A stretch of DNA of 37,338 nucleotides from Hondaea fermentalgiana (GCA_014084085.1 NPFB01000082.1:42149-79486), one strand, 5' to 3'. Shown: positions 1 to 8,821, counted from the first letter of the stretch. Program-made: numbers and translations. The notes: generated by a model not told the origin, from the sequence alone.

Positions 1-74
1 TGGGCTCGCGCGCGGAGAGCCCGGCGGCGGAGAGCCCGGCGGCGGAGAACGCGGGCGCGGACTGGGCCGGGGCG

Positions 75-794
75 ATGATGGAGCACGAGAACGAGAACTC
101 GAGCTCGGGCCGCGAGGACGCCGAGGCGCAGCGGCGCGCCGGCGAAGGCGGGCAGCAGCTCTTCGGGCTGCGGCAGTTCTACTCGGACGAGGGCCTGGCG
201 GACGACCTGCTGCGGCAGCCGCCGCTGGAGCTGTTTTCGGCGTGGATGTCCGATGCGCGCGAAAGCGGCAACGTCGAGCCCAACGCCATGGTCGTCAGCA
301 CCTGCGAGGACGCCAAGCCGTCCTCGCGCGTCGTGCTGCTCAAGCTCTTTGACGAGCGCGGATTCGTGTGGTTCACGAACTACGAGAGCCGCAAGGGCCG
401 CCAGCTGGCCGCGAACCCGAATGCGTCCATCCTCTTCTTCTGGCAGGAACTGCAGCGCTCCGTGCGCATCGAGGGCCGCGTCGAGCGCATCGAGCCCGAG
501 CTCTCCGACGAGTACTTTGCCGTCCGTCCGCGAGAGTCCCAGGTCGGCGCGCTCGCGAGTGACCAGAGCCAGCCCATCGCATCCCGCGAGGCACTCGAGG
601 CCAAGGAGGCCGCGCTCAAGGAAAAGTATGCACAAAACGACGACCCTATCCCGCGCCCGGACCACTGGGGCGGCTACCGCCTTATTCCGGACTACATTGA
701 GTTCTGGAAAGGTCGCCCCTCCCGTCTCCATGATCGTCTCGCCTATACCAAGACGGAAGACGGGTCCTGGGATGCCAAACGTCTGCAGCCCTGA
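75..794 (+). CDS. PNPO: Pyridoxamine/pyridoxine 5'-phosphate oxidase (PNPO/PdxH), possibly 5'-partial
   Basis: This FMN-dependent enzyme oxidises pyridoxamine-5'-P or pyridoxine-5'-P to pyridoxal-5'-P, the last step of vitamin B6 cofactor synthesis and salvage. The 239 residues from the ATG at 75 contain the whole catalytic fold. Visible are the FMN-binding stretch SSRVVLLK...GFVWFTNYESRKG, the FFWQELQRSVRIEG strand, the RPRESQVGA helix, WGGYRL with IEFWKG, the substrate-binding RLHDR, and the typical C-terminal RLQP. The reading frame stays open upstream to the window edge through two copies of ESPAA, so the true N-terminus may lie outside. In land plants this enzyme is fused behind an NAD(P)HX-epimerase domain, and such a fusion cannot be excluded here. 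The family call is very secure; the start is not. Confidence 0.95.
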   Translation: MMEHENENSSSGREDAEAQRRAGEGGQQLFGLRQFYSDEGLADDLLRQPPLELFSAWMSDARESGNVEPNAMVVSTCEDAKPSSRVVLLKLFDERGFVWFTNYESRKGRQLAANPNASILFFWQELQRSVRIEGRVERIEPELSDEYFAVRPRESQVGALASDQSQPIASREALEAKEAALKEKYAQNDDPIPRPDHWGGYRLIPDYIEFWKGRPSRLHDRLAYTKTEDGSWDAKRLQP

Positions 795-1553
795 GCATGG
801 AACGCAACCTCGGGAAACTAGATCCCGTTCACGCGCATTGCAGTTGCGCAGGATCGCTCCCAGCACTTTGACGCTTAGTTCACTAGGCCAAGTCTTTATT
901 TCATTTTCAGTCTCTCAAGCATCGATCTCTTGGCGTCAAAACCATCGAGAGTGAGCATCTACCTCTTGGCGTCAAAATCACAAGCAACTTGCAGCGAGTG
1001 CAAATTTAGCCGGGTTCCTTTTTTGGCATCTCTGCAGTGATGAATTGGCAAGAGAATGAACGATCCGTCACAAGGCCAAAAAACTAAAAATCTATCGGCC
1101 AGGATGATGGTGATCGATCATGAACTTTTCTGCTTCGAATTTGATGTATAGTTTCAGGTCAATCAATGAATTTTGTTACTCGAAAGCTGGCTAACACGAA
1201 CAACATCTCATTCTTGTCGTTCCCGGCATCGTCTTCCTTACTTGTGTGTGCAGCAGCGGCAGGCAGACACACCGGCACTCAGCCATGTCACTAGTAACAT
1301 CTATCGAATCTTCTCCTTCCTGTCTTACACGCGTTGCGTCAAGCTTGCTTGCACGCACCACCAAAAGCTTATCGACTGTCCGGTGACGTGTTGCGGGCAT
1401 CGTGTGCGCCACAGGCCAGCGCCCGCTACGCCATCGCATAGACCTCGCGCCCCCTGGCAACCCCTCTCGCTGGTGCGCGCCGCCGAGCAGAACCTGAGTG
1501 GGAAAAGTCACGAGGGGAGTGATTCAATCGTTCAATCCACGAGGCCTACGATC
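795..1553. other. Intergenic region, no gene seen
   Basis: These 759 bp lie between the PNPO stop and the methyltransferase ATG. They hold the 3' flank of PNPO and the promoter and 5' leader of the next gene. The frame of the methyltransferase is open back to about 1173, but that stretch is Cys/His/Arg-rich, resembles no protein I know and has no membrane or catalytic motif. I therefore treat it as leader sequence. No tRNA, convincing terminator or repeat was seen. Confidence 0.6.
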
Positions 1554-2456
1554 ATGGCGTGCGTGCAGCGCCCAGGGTTTGGGCACGAGCGAAAGCTAAA
1601 GCAGGATCTCGTGCGCGAGAGCCCGCTGGTGAGCTCCATCAAGCTTTTAATCCCGCTTATGGTCTTTCCGCTTATGTTTATTGCCGCCTTTTACAAGATC
1701 CTCCCTCTTATGATCGTATACTTGGGCGTCAGCCTCGGGCTTGGGTACTACTTTGCGCAAAGCAACGTGGACTTCGTCATCTCGCTTTCGCGACCCTCGT
1801 TTGAAAGCGCCTCAGAACACTCCCTCGGTGCGTTGCGCTCGCAGCTCTTGCTCGGTCTCCGGGGCAAGGTCCTGGACCTTTCTCCAGGAAGCTCGTACGC
1901 ACTGCACGCGTACTACACGGCGCCCAAGAATAAGGTCACGAGCGTCACAACCTTTGAAACCAACGACACCTTGCGCAAACTTGCTGAAAGGCGGGCTGCC
2001 GCCATGCAAGAACGCCATGGCGTACCCACACGCATTGTCCAGGGCGTGTCCCGAGATAATTTCTTGCAAAAGCAGCTCGAAGAGCAGGGCGAGAGCTCGC
2101 AGGACGTCATCGTCTCGTACGCCTTTCTCAATCAGGTGAGCGACACTGCAGAGCAAGTGGAACTTATCTTTAAGCTCTTGCGGCCTGGTGGTACTCTTGT
2201 CTTTATGGAAAGCGAGCCATACGACGAGGACACACTCGACCGAATGCTCCAGTCTTTGTTTCGAGGTATCTATAAGACCTTGTCGAATGGGACGGACTGC
2301 ATGCGGCCCATCCTTCCCGTGCTGCAGCAACAGACAGGCTGGGATGTCTTGGTGACAAGCATTGAGGCGTCCGAATTGCTTTTCTCGAGCAACCTGAAAA
2401 TGGGGTACGCCATCAAGAAGGCGACCGGATCGGAAGCAGAGCCTACATCATTATGA
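1554..2456 (+). CDS. METTL7-like membrane-anchored SAM methyltransferase-like protein
   Basis: This is a 300-residue protein. A basic N-terminus (about 1-30) is followed by a hydrophobic hairpin (about 31-68), fitting monotopic anchoring in the ER or lipid-droplet membrane as in METTL7-type enzymes. A class I methyltransferase-like fold follows. Motif I is at about 105-113 (KVLDLSPGS), an acidic residue follows strand 2 (VTTFETND), a motif II-like strand is at about 184 (DVIVSYAFLNQV), and LRPGGTLVFME is at 209-219. The last is typical of the UbiE/METTL7 class. Motif I lacks the usual GxGxG glycines, so SAM binding is uncertain. I chose the ATG at 1554 because the conserved architecture begins there. 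The substrate is unknown; thiol or small lipophilic acceptors are known for METTL7 but are not shown here. Confidence 0.75.
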   Translation: MACVQRPGFGHERKLKQDLVRESPLVSSIKLLIPLMVFPLMFIAAFYKILPLMIVYLGVSLGLGYYFAQSNVDFVISLSRPSFESASEHSLGALRSQLLLGLRGKVLDLSPGSSYALHAYYTAPKNKVTSVTTFETNDTLRKLAERRAAAMQERHGVPTRIVQGVSRDNFLQKQLEEQGESSQDVIVSYAFLNQVSDTAEQVELIFKLLRPGGTLVFMESEPYDEDTLDRMLQSLFRGIYKTLSNGTDCMRPILPVLQQQTGWDVLVTSIEASELLFSSNLKMGYAIKKATGSEAEPTSL

Positions 2457-2680
2457 GTATGCCACCTGCCGCGTGAGCTGCTTGGCGCCGTAGCAAGCGT
2501 GCCATTGCGTACCGAAAACAAGATAAGGATGGTATTTGTGTTTGTGTGTATGTGAATTTTCCTTGAGCATTTGTAAAAGATTCACGATTTGTGAGCAAAA
2601 AGGCCTCTTCTTTTTCATGCTAGGTTTCTACTTTTCGGTGGTGACAAACAAATGGACAAAGAAAATACTTATTTTTTTGG

Positions 2681-3586
2681 TTAATCGCGGTGTGGACGCT
2701 GACGAAGAAAGGCGTCCTGGGCCCGTCTAGCATCGTCATTAAGGCGCGCGCTCTGGGTTGCGATTTTCGCGGCCACGAAAACCGTGCCGGCGGCAGCGCT
2801 GTAGAGTCCAGCAAGGTATGCCGCCACAAGTGAAGTGGCCGCCACAGATGCCAAAAAGAAGAATCCAACGGCGAGCAAGAAGCTCGGCTGATATGCTGCC
2901 ACCACGCCCCACAGATAATAGTAGAAACCAACGAGCGCACCAATGAGGCCAATCGTGAAGTTGAGCAGCATGTTGACGATCAGGCGCAGACCGAATTCGA
3001 CAAGCGATTCGTCGCGGCCCATGGAGCTAATCGACATAAAGATAAAGTCATACCATGAGGATCGCTGGGCAAATTCGCGGCCACCTGCGAATTGCGACCA
3101 AAAGAGCTCGCGAACCTCCTGCACGCCATACTCGCTAAAGATGCCGACGGTCTGCTTTGCTTCTGAAGAGATCGACGCAAACTCCTTTTCGATAGAGTAG
3201 AGATTATCCTGCGCGGCGCGGAGGTTCTCGTAGTTTTCGTGACAGGCTTCGTCGCAGGAAAACCATCCTTTGGACTGCGCGTACTTGTGCTGCCAGACGT
3301 AGACCTGCTGCTGCGCGGCATCAAGCCGCTTATAATCAATCTTTGACAAAATGCGGTTGTACGTTTGTTCTTCCTGGTGCGAGACCTGGAATCCCGTCGC
3401 AAAGAGGACAAGGACGAGGCCAAAGATCCACATTCCCGTGGTCACCTTGTTGCGCTTGGCGAACCTCACGCCGCCGTTGATCATAATCATCGAGAAGTCC
3501 GGGATGTCGCCGCCGGCGTCGCCTCCGCGGCGTGCCGCCGCGGCAGACATGGCGCCCCGCGCGCGGGCTTCCTCCGGCCCTTGCAT
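2681..3586 (-). CDS. Conserved-looking multipass membrane protein, function unknown
   Basis: This is a 301-residue protein read from the ATG at 3586; a second in-frame ATG at 3550 is also possible. One membrane segment lies at about 51-68 (MWIFGLVLVLFATGF). A soluble loop of about 125 residues follows, containing a Cys pair in WFSCDEACHENYENL and helical Gln/Glu-rich stretches. Three to four membrane segments are clustered at about 200-280 (MLLNFTIGLIGALVGFYYYL, FLLAVGFFFLASVAATSLVAAYL and a following Ala-rich helix). The tail is basic. The paired cysteines suggest that the loop faces an oxidising compartment. The gene is head-to-head with the Coa1-like gene, with 224 bp between start codons, and its 3' end converges on the methyltransferase gene. 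I do not recognise the family. Confidence 0.8.
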   Translation of the reverse strand: MQGPEEARARGAMSAAAARRGGDAGGDIPDFSMIMINGGVRFAKRNKVTTGMWIFGLVLVLFATGFQVSHQEEQTYNRILSKIDYKRLDAAQQQVYVWQHKYAQSKGWFSCDEACHENYENLRAAQDNLYSIEKEFASISSEAKQTVGIFSEYGVQEVRELFWSQFAGGREFAQRSSWYDFIFMSISSMGRDESLVEFGLRLIVNMLLNFTIGLIGALVGFYYYLWGVVAAYQPSFLLAVGFFFLASVAATSLVAAYLAGLYSAAAGTVFVAAKIATQSARLNDDARRAQDAFLRQRPHRD

Positions 3587-3810
3587 CGCGACGCGAGCGG
3601 GCGAGTGAGTTGGCAAGTTGAGCTGGCACGTCGAGTTGCCGGCCGAGCCCAGGAAATCCAATTTGCGTTCTGCCAGGCAGCTGAAGTAGTACGTATAGCT
3701 ATAGCTAGCTAGCTTCCAAAGGCGGCTCGCGCGGGCGCGAAGAACGAGAAAGACTCGCACAGGGCGAGAGAGAGTGAGAGAGACGGCTTCGGGCGGCGAC
3801 CTGGGCGGAG
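3587..3810. promoter_or_regulatory. Shared divergent promoter region
   Basis: These 224 bp separate the start codons of two oppositely transcribed genes and must carry both promoters and leaders. Near the middle (about 3695-3715) is an AT-richer block with overlapping self-complementary TATAGCTATA and GCTAGCTAGC units. It stands out from the GC-rich surroundings and is the most promoter-like element visible. Which gene it serves cannot be decided from sequence alone. Confidence 0.45.
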
Positions 3811-4215
3811 ATGTCGGCGTCCAGCGCAAGGCCCGTGCTCCGCGGCACGCAAGCGCGATTGTATCGGCTGGGAGAGTTCGCGTGCGGAATGGCGCTCGGG
3901 ATGGTCACGGCAGGGGCCACCAACTTCGCGCTCGACTACCCCGAGCCCGTGCGCGCCATGTACGAGATGGCCAAGGAGAGCGAGGCGCGGAACGTGTTTG
4001 GGGAAGACATGTACCGCGGCCTGCTATGGGACGGCGCCATCACCGACTGGCAGGCGAGCATCACGCTGCCCATGCACGGCGAAAAGGGCAGCGGGACGGT
4101 CTATGGCCGCTTTCTGCGCCGCACGGATGGTGTCTGGGAGCCCATTCTCATCGCGGCCAACAAGGACGGCCAGCAAGTGCCACTGTTTGAAAAGGAGGGG
4201 CCATTTCGGGCCTGA
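3811..4215 (+). CDS. Coa1/Tim21-like mitochondrial inner-membrane protein
   Basis: This 134-residue protein has a short basic N-terminus (ARPVLRGTQARLYRLGEF), one hydrophobic helix (about 21-40, ACGMALGMVTAGATNFAL) and a small alpha/beta domain. The domain has the pattern DGAITDWQASITLPMHGEKGSGTVYGRFLRR..DGVWEP. The combination of hydrophobic strand, P-x-x-G-x-K-G-x-G-T-V and then a Trp-containing strand is typical of the Coa1/Tim21 fold. In that family the proteins help assemble cytochrome c oxidase or link the TIM23 translocase to respiratory complexes. Single-pass topology and size fit Coa1. The start at 3811 is the first ATG in frame. Assignment to Coa1 rather than Tim21 or another member is inference. 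Confidence 0.65.
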   Translation: MSASSARPVLRGTQARLYRLGEFACGMALGMVTAGATNFALDYPEPVRAMYEMAKESEARNVFGEDMYRGLLWDGAITDWQASITLPMHGEKGSGTVYGRFLRRTDGVWEPILIAANKDGQQVPLFEKEGPFRA

Positions 4216-4426
4216 CACTGTGAATCAACTCGTCCGGAAGTCGCATGCCTCGGGCCTCGGGGCTCGAGGCTCGGGACCGCGAGCACGACGTGGATTTCTG
4301 GGCATGACCACGGATGCGCGATGCAATAGCGATTCCGTCATCGTCCTTCTCACTGTAAACGCAACAAAGATCGGCGTGCCAATGAACAAAATAGTTTAGT
4401 CAGTCTCAGCGATAAAATCGCTGACT

Positions 4427-5173
4427 TTATCCCTCTGCTGGTGGCTCCCCCCCCTCGTGCTGCTGCGCCTGGGCATTCGTCAAGGCTTGCTGCGTCTTCC
4501 GTAGCGCATCGTTCGAAAGAACGAGACGGTCCTTGAGGGTTTCGACGTCGGCCTTGGACTGCTTGAGACTTTTGCTTGCCTTGAAGAGACTTGACTTTGC
4601 AAGCGTCAGCTGCTGCGTGAGATTGTAGACTTTGTTTTGCAGAAGCTCGACGGAGCGCTCCAACTTGACGTGCTCCTTGACGTCGCGCTGCAGCAGCGAG
4701 TGGCATTCGCGGTTGTTGATTACCCTATCCATGAGGTACCTCATGGTGACGTTAAATTGTTTCTCCATAAGTCGCGAGGACTCTGTGCAATTGTGCGTAA
4801 TTGCCGTCAGGTCCTGTTTGCTAGCAAGTACCTCGTACTGGAGCGCCTTGAGCTGCTGCTGCTGGCCCAGGAGCTCCTCGGAAATGAGGGAGCTCTTGGA
4901 CTTGAGAATGCCTACTTTTTTCGATTCTTCGCGTCGGTTTTCAAGCAGGGTCTCCTTCTCGACGCCAATCTCCACGAGTTGCTGGCGCGTCTCGTAAAGT
5001 TGCTGCTTGACGGAGATGAGCTGGTCATGCAAGCCCTTGCTCATCTGGACCAAGCTCAGGCAAAACGACCCTGTGATAAAGAGCAGTGCAACGAACCATA
5101 CCATGCCCACGCCGCCGCCGCCGCCGCCGCCGCCGCGCGAGTTCGCAGTGCCGCGACGATCAGAAGCGCCCAT
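4427..5173 (-). CDS. Type II single-pass coiled-coil membrane protein, function unknown
   Basis: This is a 248-residue protein. A short Arg- and Gly-rich N-terminus, including a polyglycine run encoded by a (GCC/GGC)n tract, precedes one membrane helix (about 23-44, MVWFVALLFITGSFCLSLVQM). Nearly all the rest (about 45-235) is coiled coil rich in Leu, Gln, Lys and Glu. Three potential N-glycosylation sequons (NCT, NVT, NLT) lie after the helix, fitting a lumenal coiled coil. The layout of a tiny cytosolic tail, TM helix and lumenal coiled coil recalls Golgi proteins such as GOLM1. That is an analogy of topology only, and no family is recognised. The 3' end converges with the Coa1-like gene, 211 bp away. 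Confidence 0.75.
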   Translation of the reverse strand: MGASDRRGTANSRGGGGGGGGVGMVWFVALLFITGSFCLSLVQMSKGLHDQLISVKQQLYETRQQLVEIGVEKETLLENRREESKKVGILKSKSSLISEELLGQQQQLKALQYEVLASKQDLTAITHNCTESSRLMEKQFNVTMRYLMDRVINNRECHSLLQRDVKEHVKLERSVELLQNKVYNLTQQLTLAKSSLFKASKSLKQSKADVETLKDRLVLSNDALRKTQQALTNAQAQQHEGGEPPAEG

Positions 5174-6038
5174 CGTGGAGCACGACGTTGCCCGGCCTTT
5201 CCCGCGTCGAAAGGATCTGTCTCAGAAGGTGCTTGCGCCTGCTCTCGGGAGAGAAACTCACACTGCGCCTCTGCGCCTCTGCGCCAGAGCTTTGGCGTCG
5301 CCGCCGCCGCCGCCGCTGCCGCCGCTCGCTCTCTTGCGCGAGTCCGGTCGCGCAGAATCAGTTTTATGTGACTTGACAATGCAGGCAGAGCCGACTCGGC
5401 TCGTCAGGCTAGACCCTGATAGATGTCATTTCCTTGTTGCAAGCCATCTTTTGACAACGTGAAGAAGTTGAAGAAGGAGATGAAGGAGGAGGAGAAGAAG
5501 AAGAAAAAGAGAAAGAAGGAAAAAGAAAGGAGAAGAGACAAGTGAGTGATGCGAATCATCCAATAAAGTTTCAATAAATTTCTGTGGTCAGCCGGTTGGT
5601 CGGCCACCACCCACCACCCTCGTTTCTCTTCCCCCCCCCACCCCCACCCCCAAATGTTCATGTTCGCGTTGACAAAACGTCTACCTATGTTCGCGTGGAC
5701 CTCTCGTTCGACGGTATCAAGCGTGACAACTTGAAGTGGACCAGGGGGGTCGTTCCGAAATTAGGACAAGAATGGCACATCGCAAATCGCTTCACAAGTC
5801 GCCACCCTACATGGGGGGAATTTGGAGGCCTCACAATGAACTCGAATCGAGATCAAGTTGCCAAATGGAAAACTGAAGCAAGTTGACTTGCGTTGCAGGT
5901 CAAGATGAAATGAAAGATCACCAAATAGCAATCAGCAACACAAACACAACAAATCATTTCGAGCCTCGCCTGGGAGGATAAGAAACGACGACAGGGACCG
6001 TGAAACTAAAACAGCAGCGAGCAAGAGTCAGAACCAGA
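5174..6038. other. Intergenic region with purine tract and C-rich runs
   Basis: These 865 bp separate two minus-strand genes and contain the promoter of the coiled-coil gene and the 3' flank of the zinc-knuckle gene. They hold a (CCG)n run near 5300-5325, a homopurine tract (about 5461-5541), two AATAAA boxes on the plus strand (about 5562-5578) and a C-run block (5631-5651). No coding sequence was recognised. Confidence 0.6.
5461..5541 (+). repeat. Homopurine (GAA/GGA-rich) tract
   Basis: About 80 bp are almost purely A and G on the plus strand, built from degenerate GAAGAAG and GGAGGA triplets. In the direction of the downstream minus-strand gene it is a polypyrimidine tract about 290-370 bp upstream of the ATG. 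Such tracts can form triplex DNA or act as promoter pyrimidine stretches, but neither role is shown. Confidence 0.8.
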
Positions 6039-7130
6039 TCATGGGTGGCCAAAGGCCGGGAGCGGGGGCGATGAGGCTGAATCATCAACATCGGGCAGAG
6101 GGGCAGCAGAGGCCGAGTATCCAATACCTTCGAGCGACTTGCCGCGCTGCACACGCTCACGGCGACGAGCCACCGAAGCACGAGCCCACTGCTTAATTTT
6201 GATAGGGCACTTTGAGCTGAGGTGGTCGCCAGGGCAATGCTTGCAGCCAATCTTGCGGCAGCGATTGAGGCGGTGGCGGCGCCCGCAGCGGTTGCATGGC
6301 CGGTTCGGGCACTTGGCGGCTACCTTGCCGCAGTTGAGGCCAATGTCCTTGCAAAAGGGGCAGCAGCTCGCCTTTCGGAAAGCGCTGTATCGCGACTTAT
6401 TTTCCTTCTTGGTGCTCCCTTGGGCCTTGACTGTAGACGTGCGAATACGCTTGGTGCCCACATCGGTATCAACGCTGGCACTGCTGCTCGAGCTGAGACT
6501 GCGCTTCAACAGCGTTCCTTTCGAAGACGCCGCCGAAGATGTTGTTCCCGTGGACTCGGCACCGTCGCGCGTGCTGTCATCCTCGATATGCGCAGCATTG
6601 GCCAAGGAGCCCATAAAGTCTGCGGCCGACATAGACGGCACGGGCGGAGGTCCAGCCGCCAGAATAGAAGCAAAAGAGGGCTTGGTGCTCATGTTTCCGA
6701 GCAAGCTGCTTGCGAGATCTCCTGAAGAGGAATCAGAGCGCATGTCCAAGAGCGAAGATGACGAACCGAGCGAGCCCGAGGCATTCGAGGTATTCGAGAT
6801 TGACGCGTTGATACTGGTGCTCAGGCTTGAGCCCTGAGGCATGCTCAGAGCAGAGAGCGCGCTTGAGACCGGGGCAAAGGCGAACTTTTTACTCTCGTCC
6901 ATTAAGCCAGCAAGAGCCGAAGAAGGCACATTGATAAGCTTGCCGGTGTCCTTGACAGCAGCTTCGGCCTGCTCGTTGCGCAGCTTAAGGAAACCCTGCA
7001 GCACCTCCACGGCGCGGATTTCTGGGGCGCTCAACGAGAGAACGTTGCTGAAGTCTACCTTTGCGGAGGTATCGACGTCTCCAAAAAATGCAGATGACGC
7101 ACGAGGCGTGTGTTGTTGCATGGCCGCCAT
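6039..7130 (-). CDS. Ser-rich nuclear-type protein with variant CCHC zinc knuckles
   Basis: This is a 363-residue protein from the ATG at 7130. Residues 1-90 are moderately conserved-looking and helical. Residues 90-225 are Ser/Ala-rich and probably disordered. A basic stretch with KKR/KRIR/KK (about 208-245) looks like a nuclear localisation signal. The zinc region is at 256-308: first C257-x2-C260-x6-C267-x6-C274, then two matching knuckles, C279-x2-C-x3-H286-x4-C291 and C296-x2-C-x3-H303-x4-C308. The classical knuckle is CX2CX4HX4C, so both are one residue shorter before the His. Zinc knuckles usually bind single-stranded nucleic acid or peptides. A role in RNA handling is plausible but is inference. 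The C-terminus is acidic and Pro/Ser-rich. Confidence 0.75.
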   Translation of the reverse strand: MAAMQQHTPRASSAFFGDVDTSAKVDFSNVLSLSAPEIRAVEVLQGFLKLRNEQAEAAVKDTGKLINVPSSALAGLMDESKKFAFAPVSSALSALSMPQGSSLSTSINASISNTSNASGSLGSSSSLLDMRSDSSSGDLASSLLGNMSTKPSFASILAAGPPPVPSMSAADFMGSLANAAHIEDDSTRDGAESTGTTSSAASSKGTLLKRSLSSSSSASVDTDVGTKRIRTSTVKAQGSTKKENKSRYSAFRKASCCPFCKDIGLNCGKVAAKCPNRPCNRCGRRHRLNRCRKIGCKHCPGDHLSSKCPIKIKQWARASVARRRERVQRGKSLEGIGYSASAAPLPDVDDSASSPPLPAFGHP

Positions 7131-7235
7131 AGCTTTTGTTTGTGGATTTGGGTCTCGATGACAAGACGAAGTGTGCTCGAAAATGTCTGTCTGGTTTCTG
7201 AGCACGCAAGAATGGAGTGATAGTCGACCTAGCGC

Positions 7236-7282
7236 GCGTGTGCGTGCGTGGCGTGCGTGCGTGCGTGCGTGCGTGCGTGTGG
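7236..7282. repeat. (GTGC)n tetranucleotide microsatellite
   Basis: Repeated GTGC/GCGT units with one slip occupy roughly 45 bp, about 110 bp upstream of the zinc-knuckle gene start. Confidence 0.9.
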
Positions 7283-7629
7283 GCGCTCGTATGCGGCTGG
7301 GTTGACCGCGTAGTGTACCTTTGGTCCTGCTCGCTCGCGTCGACTGAGAGAGCTTGGGGCTTTTGAGGGCTTGGCTTGGCGTTGAGGTTTTACTTGGGCG
7401 TCCCGGCCTTGGAGCATGATCAGCTGGGCCTTTTTGCGAGGGGCTCGCCAGTGCTCGCCTCGCAGCCCAGCCTTGCTAGAGTTACCGAGCAAACACGGCG
7501 AGAGGGGGAGCCCACCCGGCAGCCCCTGCCACTCCGTAGCGTTTTCCCTAGTGATTCCTAATGCAACCTATCCGTTGATCGAGGCTAATCTCGGTGCCTC
7601 GTGCAAGAAACGTCAAACGGATAGTGGCG

Positions 7630-7735
7630 TGAGCACTTTTTTCTTTTGTTTTTCCTCTTTCCTTCTTTCATTCTTTTTTCTTTTTCTTTTTCTTTTCTTT
7701 TTTCTTTTTTACCATTTTTCTCTTTTTCGCCAAGG
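7630..7735 (+). repeat. Long polypyrimidine (T/C) tract
   Basis: About 100 bp on the plus strand are almost only T and C, mostly TTTC and TTTTTC units, with a few interruptions. Its complement is a homopurine tract oriented with the zinc-knuckle gene, about 500-600 bp upstream of it. Confidence 0.85.
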
Positions 7736-7780
7736 CTCGATATTTCGTGGTGGCTCCCAATTTGCACGCTCGCTTCCTCC

Positions 7781-7812
7781 CTCGCTCGCTCGCTCGCTCG
7801 CCCGCTCGTTCG
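7781..7812. repeat. (CTCG)n microsatellite
   Basis: Tandem CTCG units with decayed copies on the right side (CCCG, TTCG). Confidence 0.9.
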
Positions 7813-7921
7813 TCCCGTCCGCCCGGCCCCGTCCGCCTGCCTACCTCCCTCGAAGGCGGGATGACAAAGGAAAGAGAATGATTATTTTTTCTTCTTTTTC
7901 GACAGTCCCCGTGGAGGCCCT

Positions 7922-7966
7922 GGCAGGCAGACAGGCAGGCAGGCAGGCAGGCACGCAGGCAGGCAT
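7922..7966. repeat. (GGCA)n microsatellite, copy 1
   Basis: About ten GGCA units with two one-base variants (GACA, CACG). The same unit on the same strand recurs at 8971-9007, and on the opposite strand at 33391-33410. Confidence 0.9.
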
Positions 7967-8616
7967 TCGTTTCTCCACGCAGCAGCTACCAACCAACGGC
8001 GATGACGAACGGTGAACGCTCCTCTCGCAGCAAGCAATGAATCCTGAAGGTTTCCTTTTCCGGGTCCGAGTCAGGCTTTGGAGAAATGCAAAGTCGCGCA
8101 AAAGTGTTCGTGGAGGCCGGATGATTCATTCGTTCGACCATCTCATCATCGCCGCATGACTGTGTGAGGAACCAAGCGCGTGTGAGGGGCGAGGAGCGAG
8201 CTAGCGGCGACTTTGGGAGCGTTGACATTTGAGCGTCCGCTCGAGCACGTTGGGCTCGACGGAAACAGCAAGGCCCAGAAAGGGGAGGACGAGGATCAAC
8301 CGTGTTTTCATCTTCTTTCATCGGTCCATTCATTCCATTCATTTCCCTTCTTTTCCTGTTACTAATAAATTTATTTATCCGCGCAGCCCCCATCGCTAAC
8401 ACGGCGACCCGACCGAGGACCATCAACGGACAAAGGGCCGAGAGCACGACCGCTCATCCAACACTGTTGAGCGGGACTGTCTGGGATGCTTGCTTGCATC
8501 CTTGCTCTCGGGAAAAGTGCTGGCCGGCCGCTGCAGGCCCAGGCCGCGTGCTCTGCTAGTGCTGCTGCAGCCTCCGCACTTATTTCATATAAAAGACAAG
8601 CTAAACGCGCTCGTGC

Positions 8617-8676
8617 TTTCTCTCTCTCTCTCTCTCACACACACACGCTCACGCACACGCGCACACACTCACACAT
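8617..8676. repeat. Compound (TC)n-(AC)n dinucleotide microsatellite
   Basis: A run of TC dinucleotides changes directly into AC dinucleotides, then into degenerate CACG/CACA units. It starts about 20 bp after a TATAAAAG box. Confidence 0.9.
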
Positions 8677-8784
8677 CTGGCCTTTATTCGTTCATTTTCG
8701 TGCCGGCACCGATATCCTGTTGCCCGTTGTTTGCATCGAACTGGCTCAGCGTTGGCTTGCTCGTGCTCCATTCGCGCGCATCGT

Positions 8785-8821
8785 GAATGAACGAATGAAT
8801 GAATGAAAAAACGAATGAATG
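8785..8821. repeat. (GAAT)n microsatellite
   Basis: Tandem GAAT/AATG units are interrupted by one short A-run. Confidence 0.85.

Noticed and set aside
1173..1553. 127-codon N-terminal extension of the methyltransferase
   Set aside because: The extension lacks any conserved-looking pattern, while the ATG at 1554 starts a typical anchor-plus-domain layout.
5562..5578. Poly(A) signal of a plus-strand gene (two AATAAA boxes)
   Set aside because: No plus-strand gene ends nearby; the preceding plus-strand frames are shadows of the coiled-coil gene and (CCG)n.
7416..8015. 199-codon plus-strand frame
   Set aside because: Half of it is the translated TTTC, CTCG and GGCA tracts.
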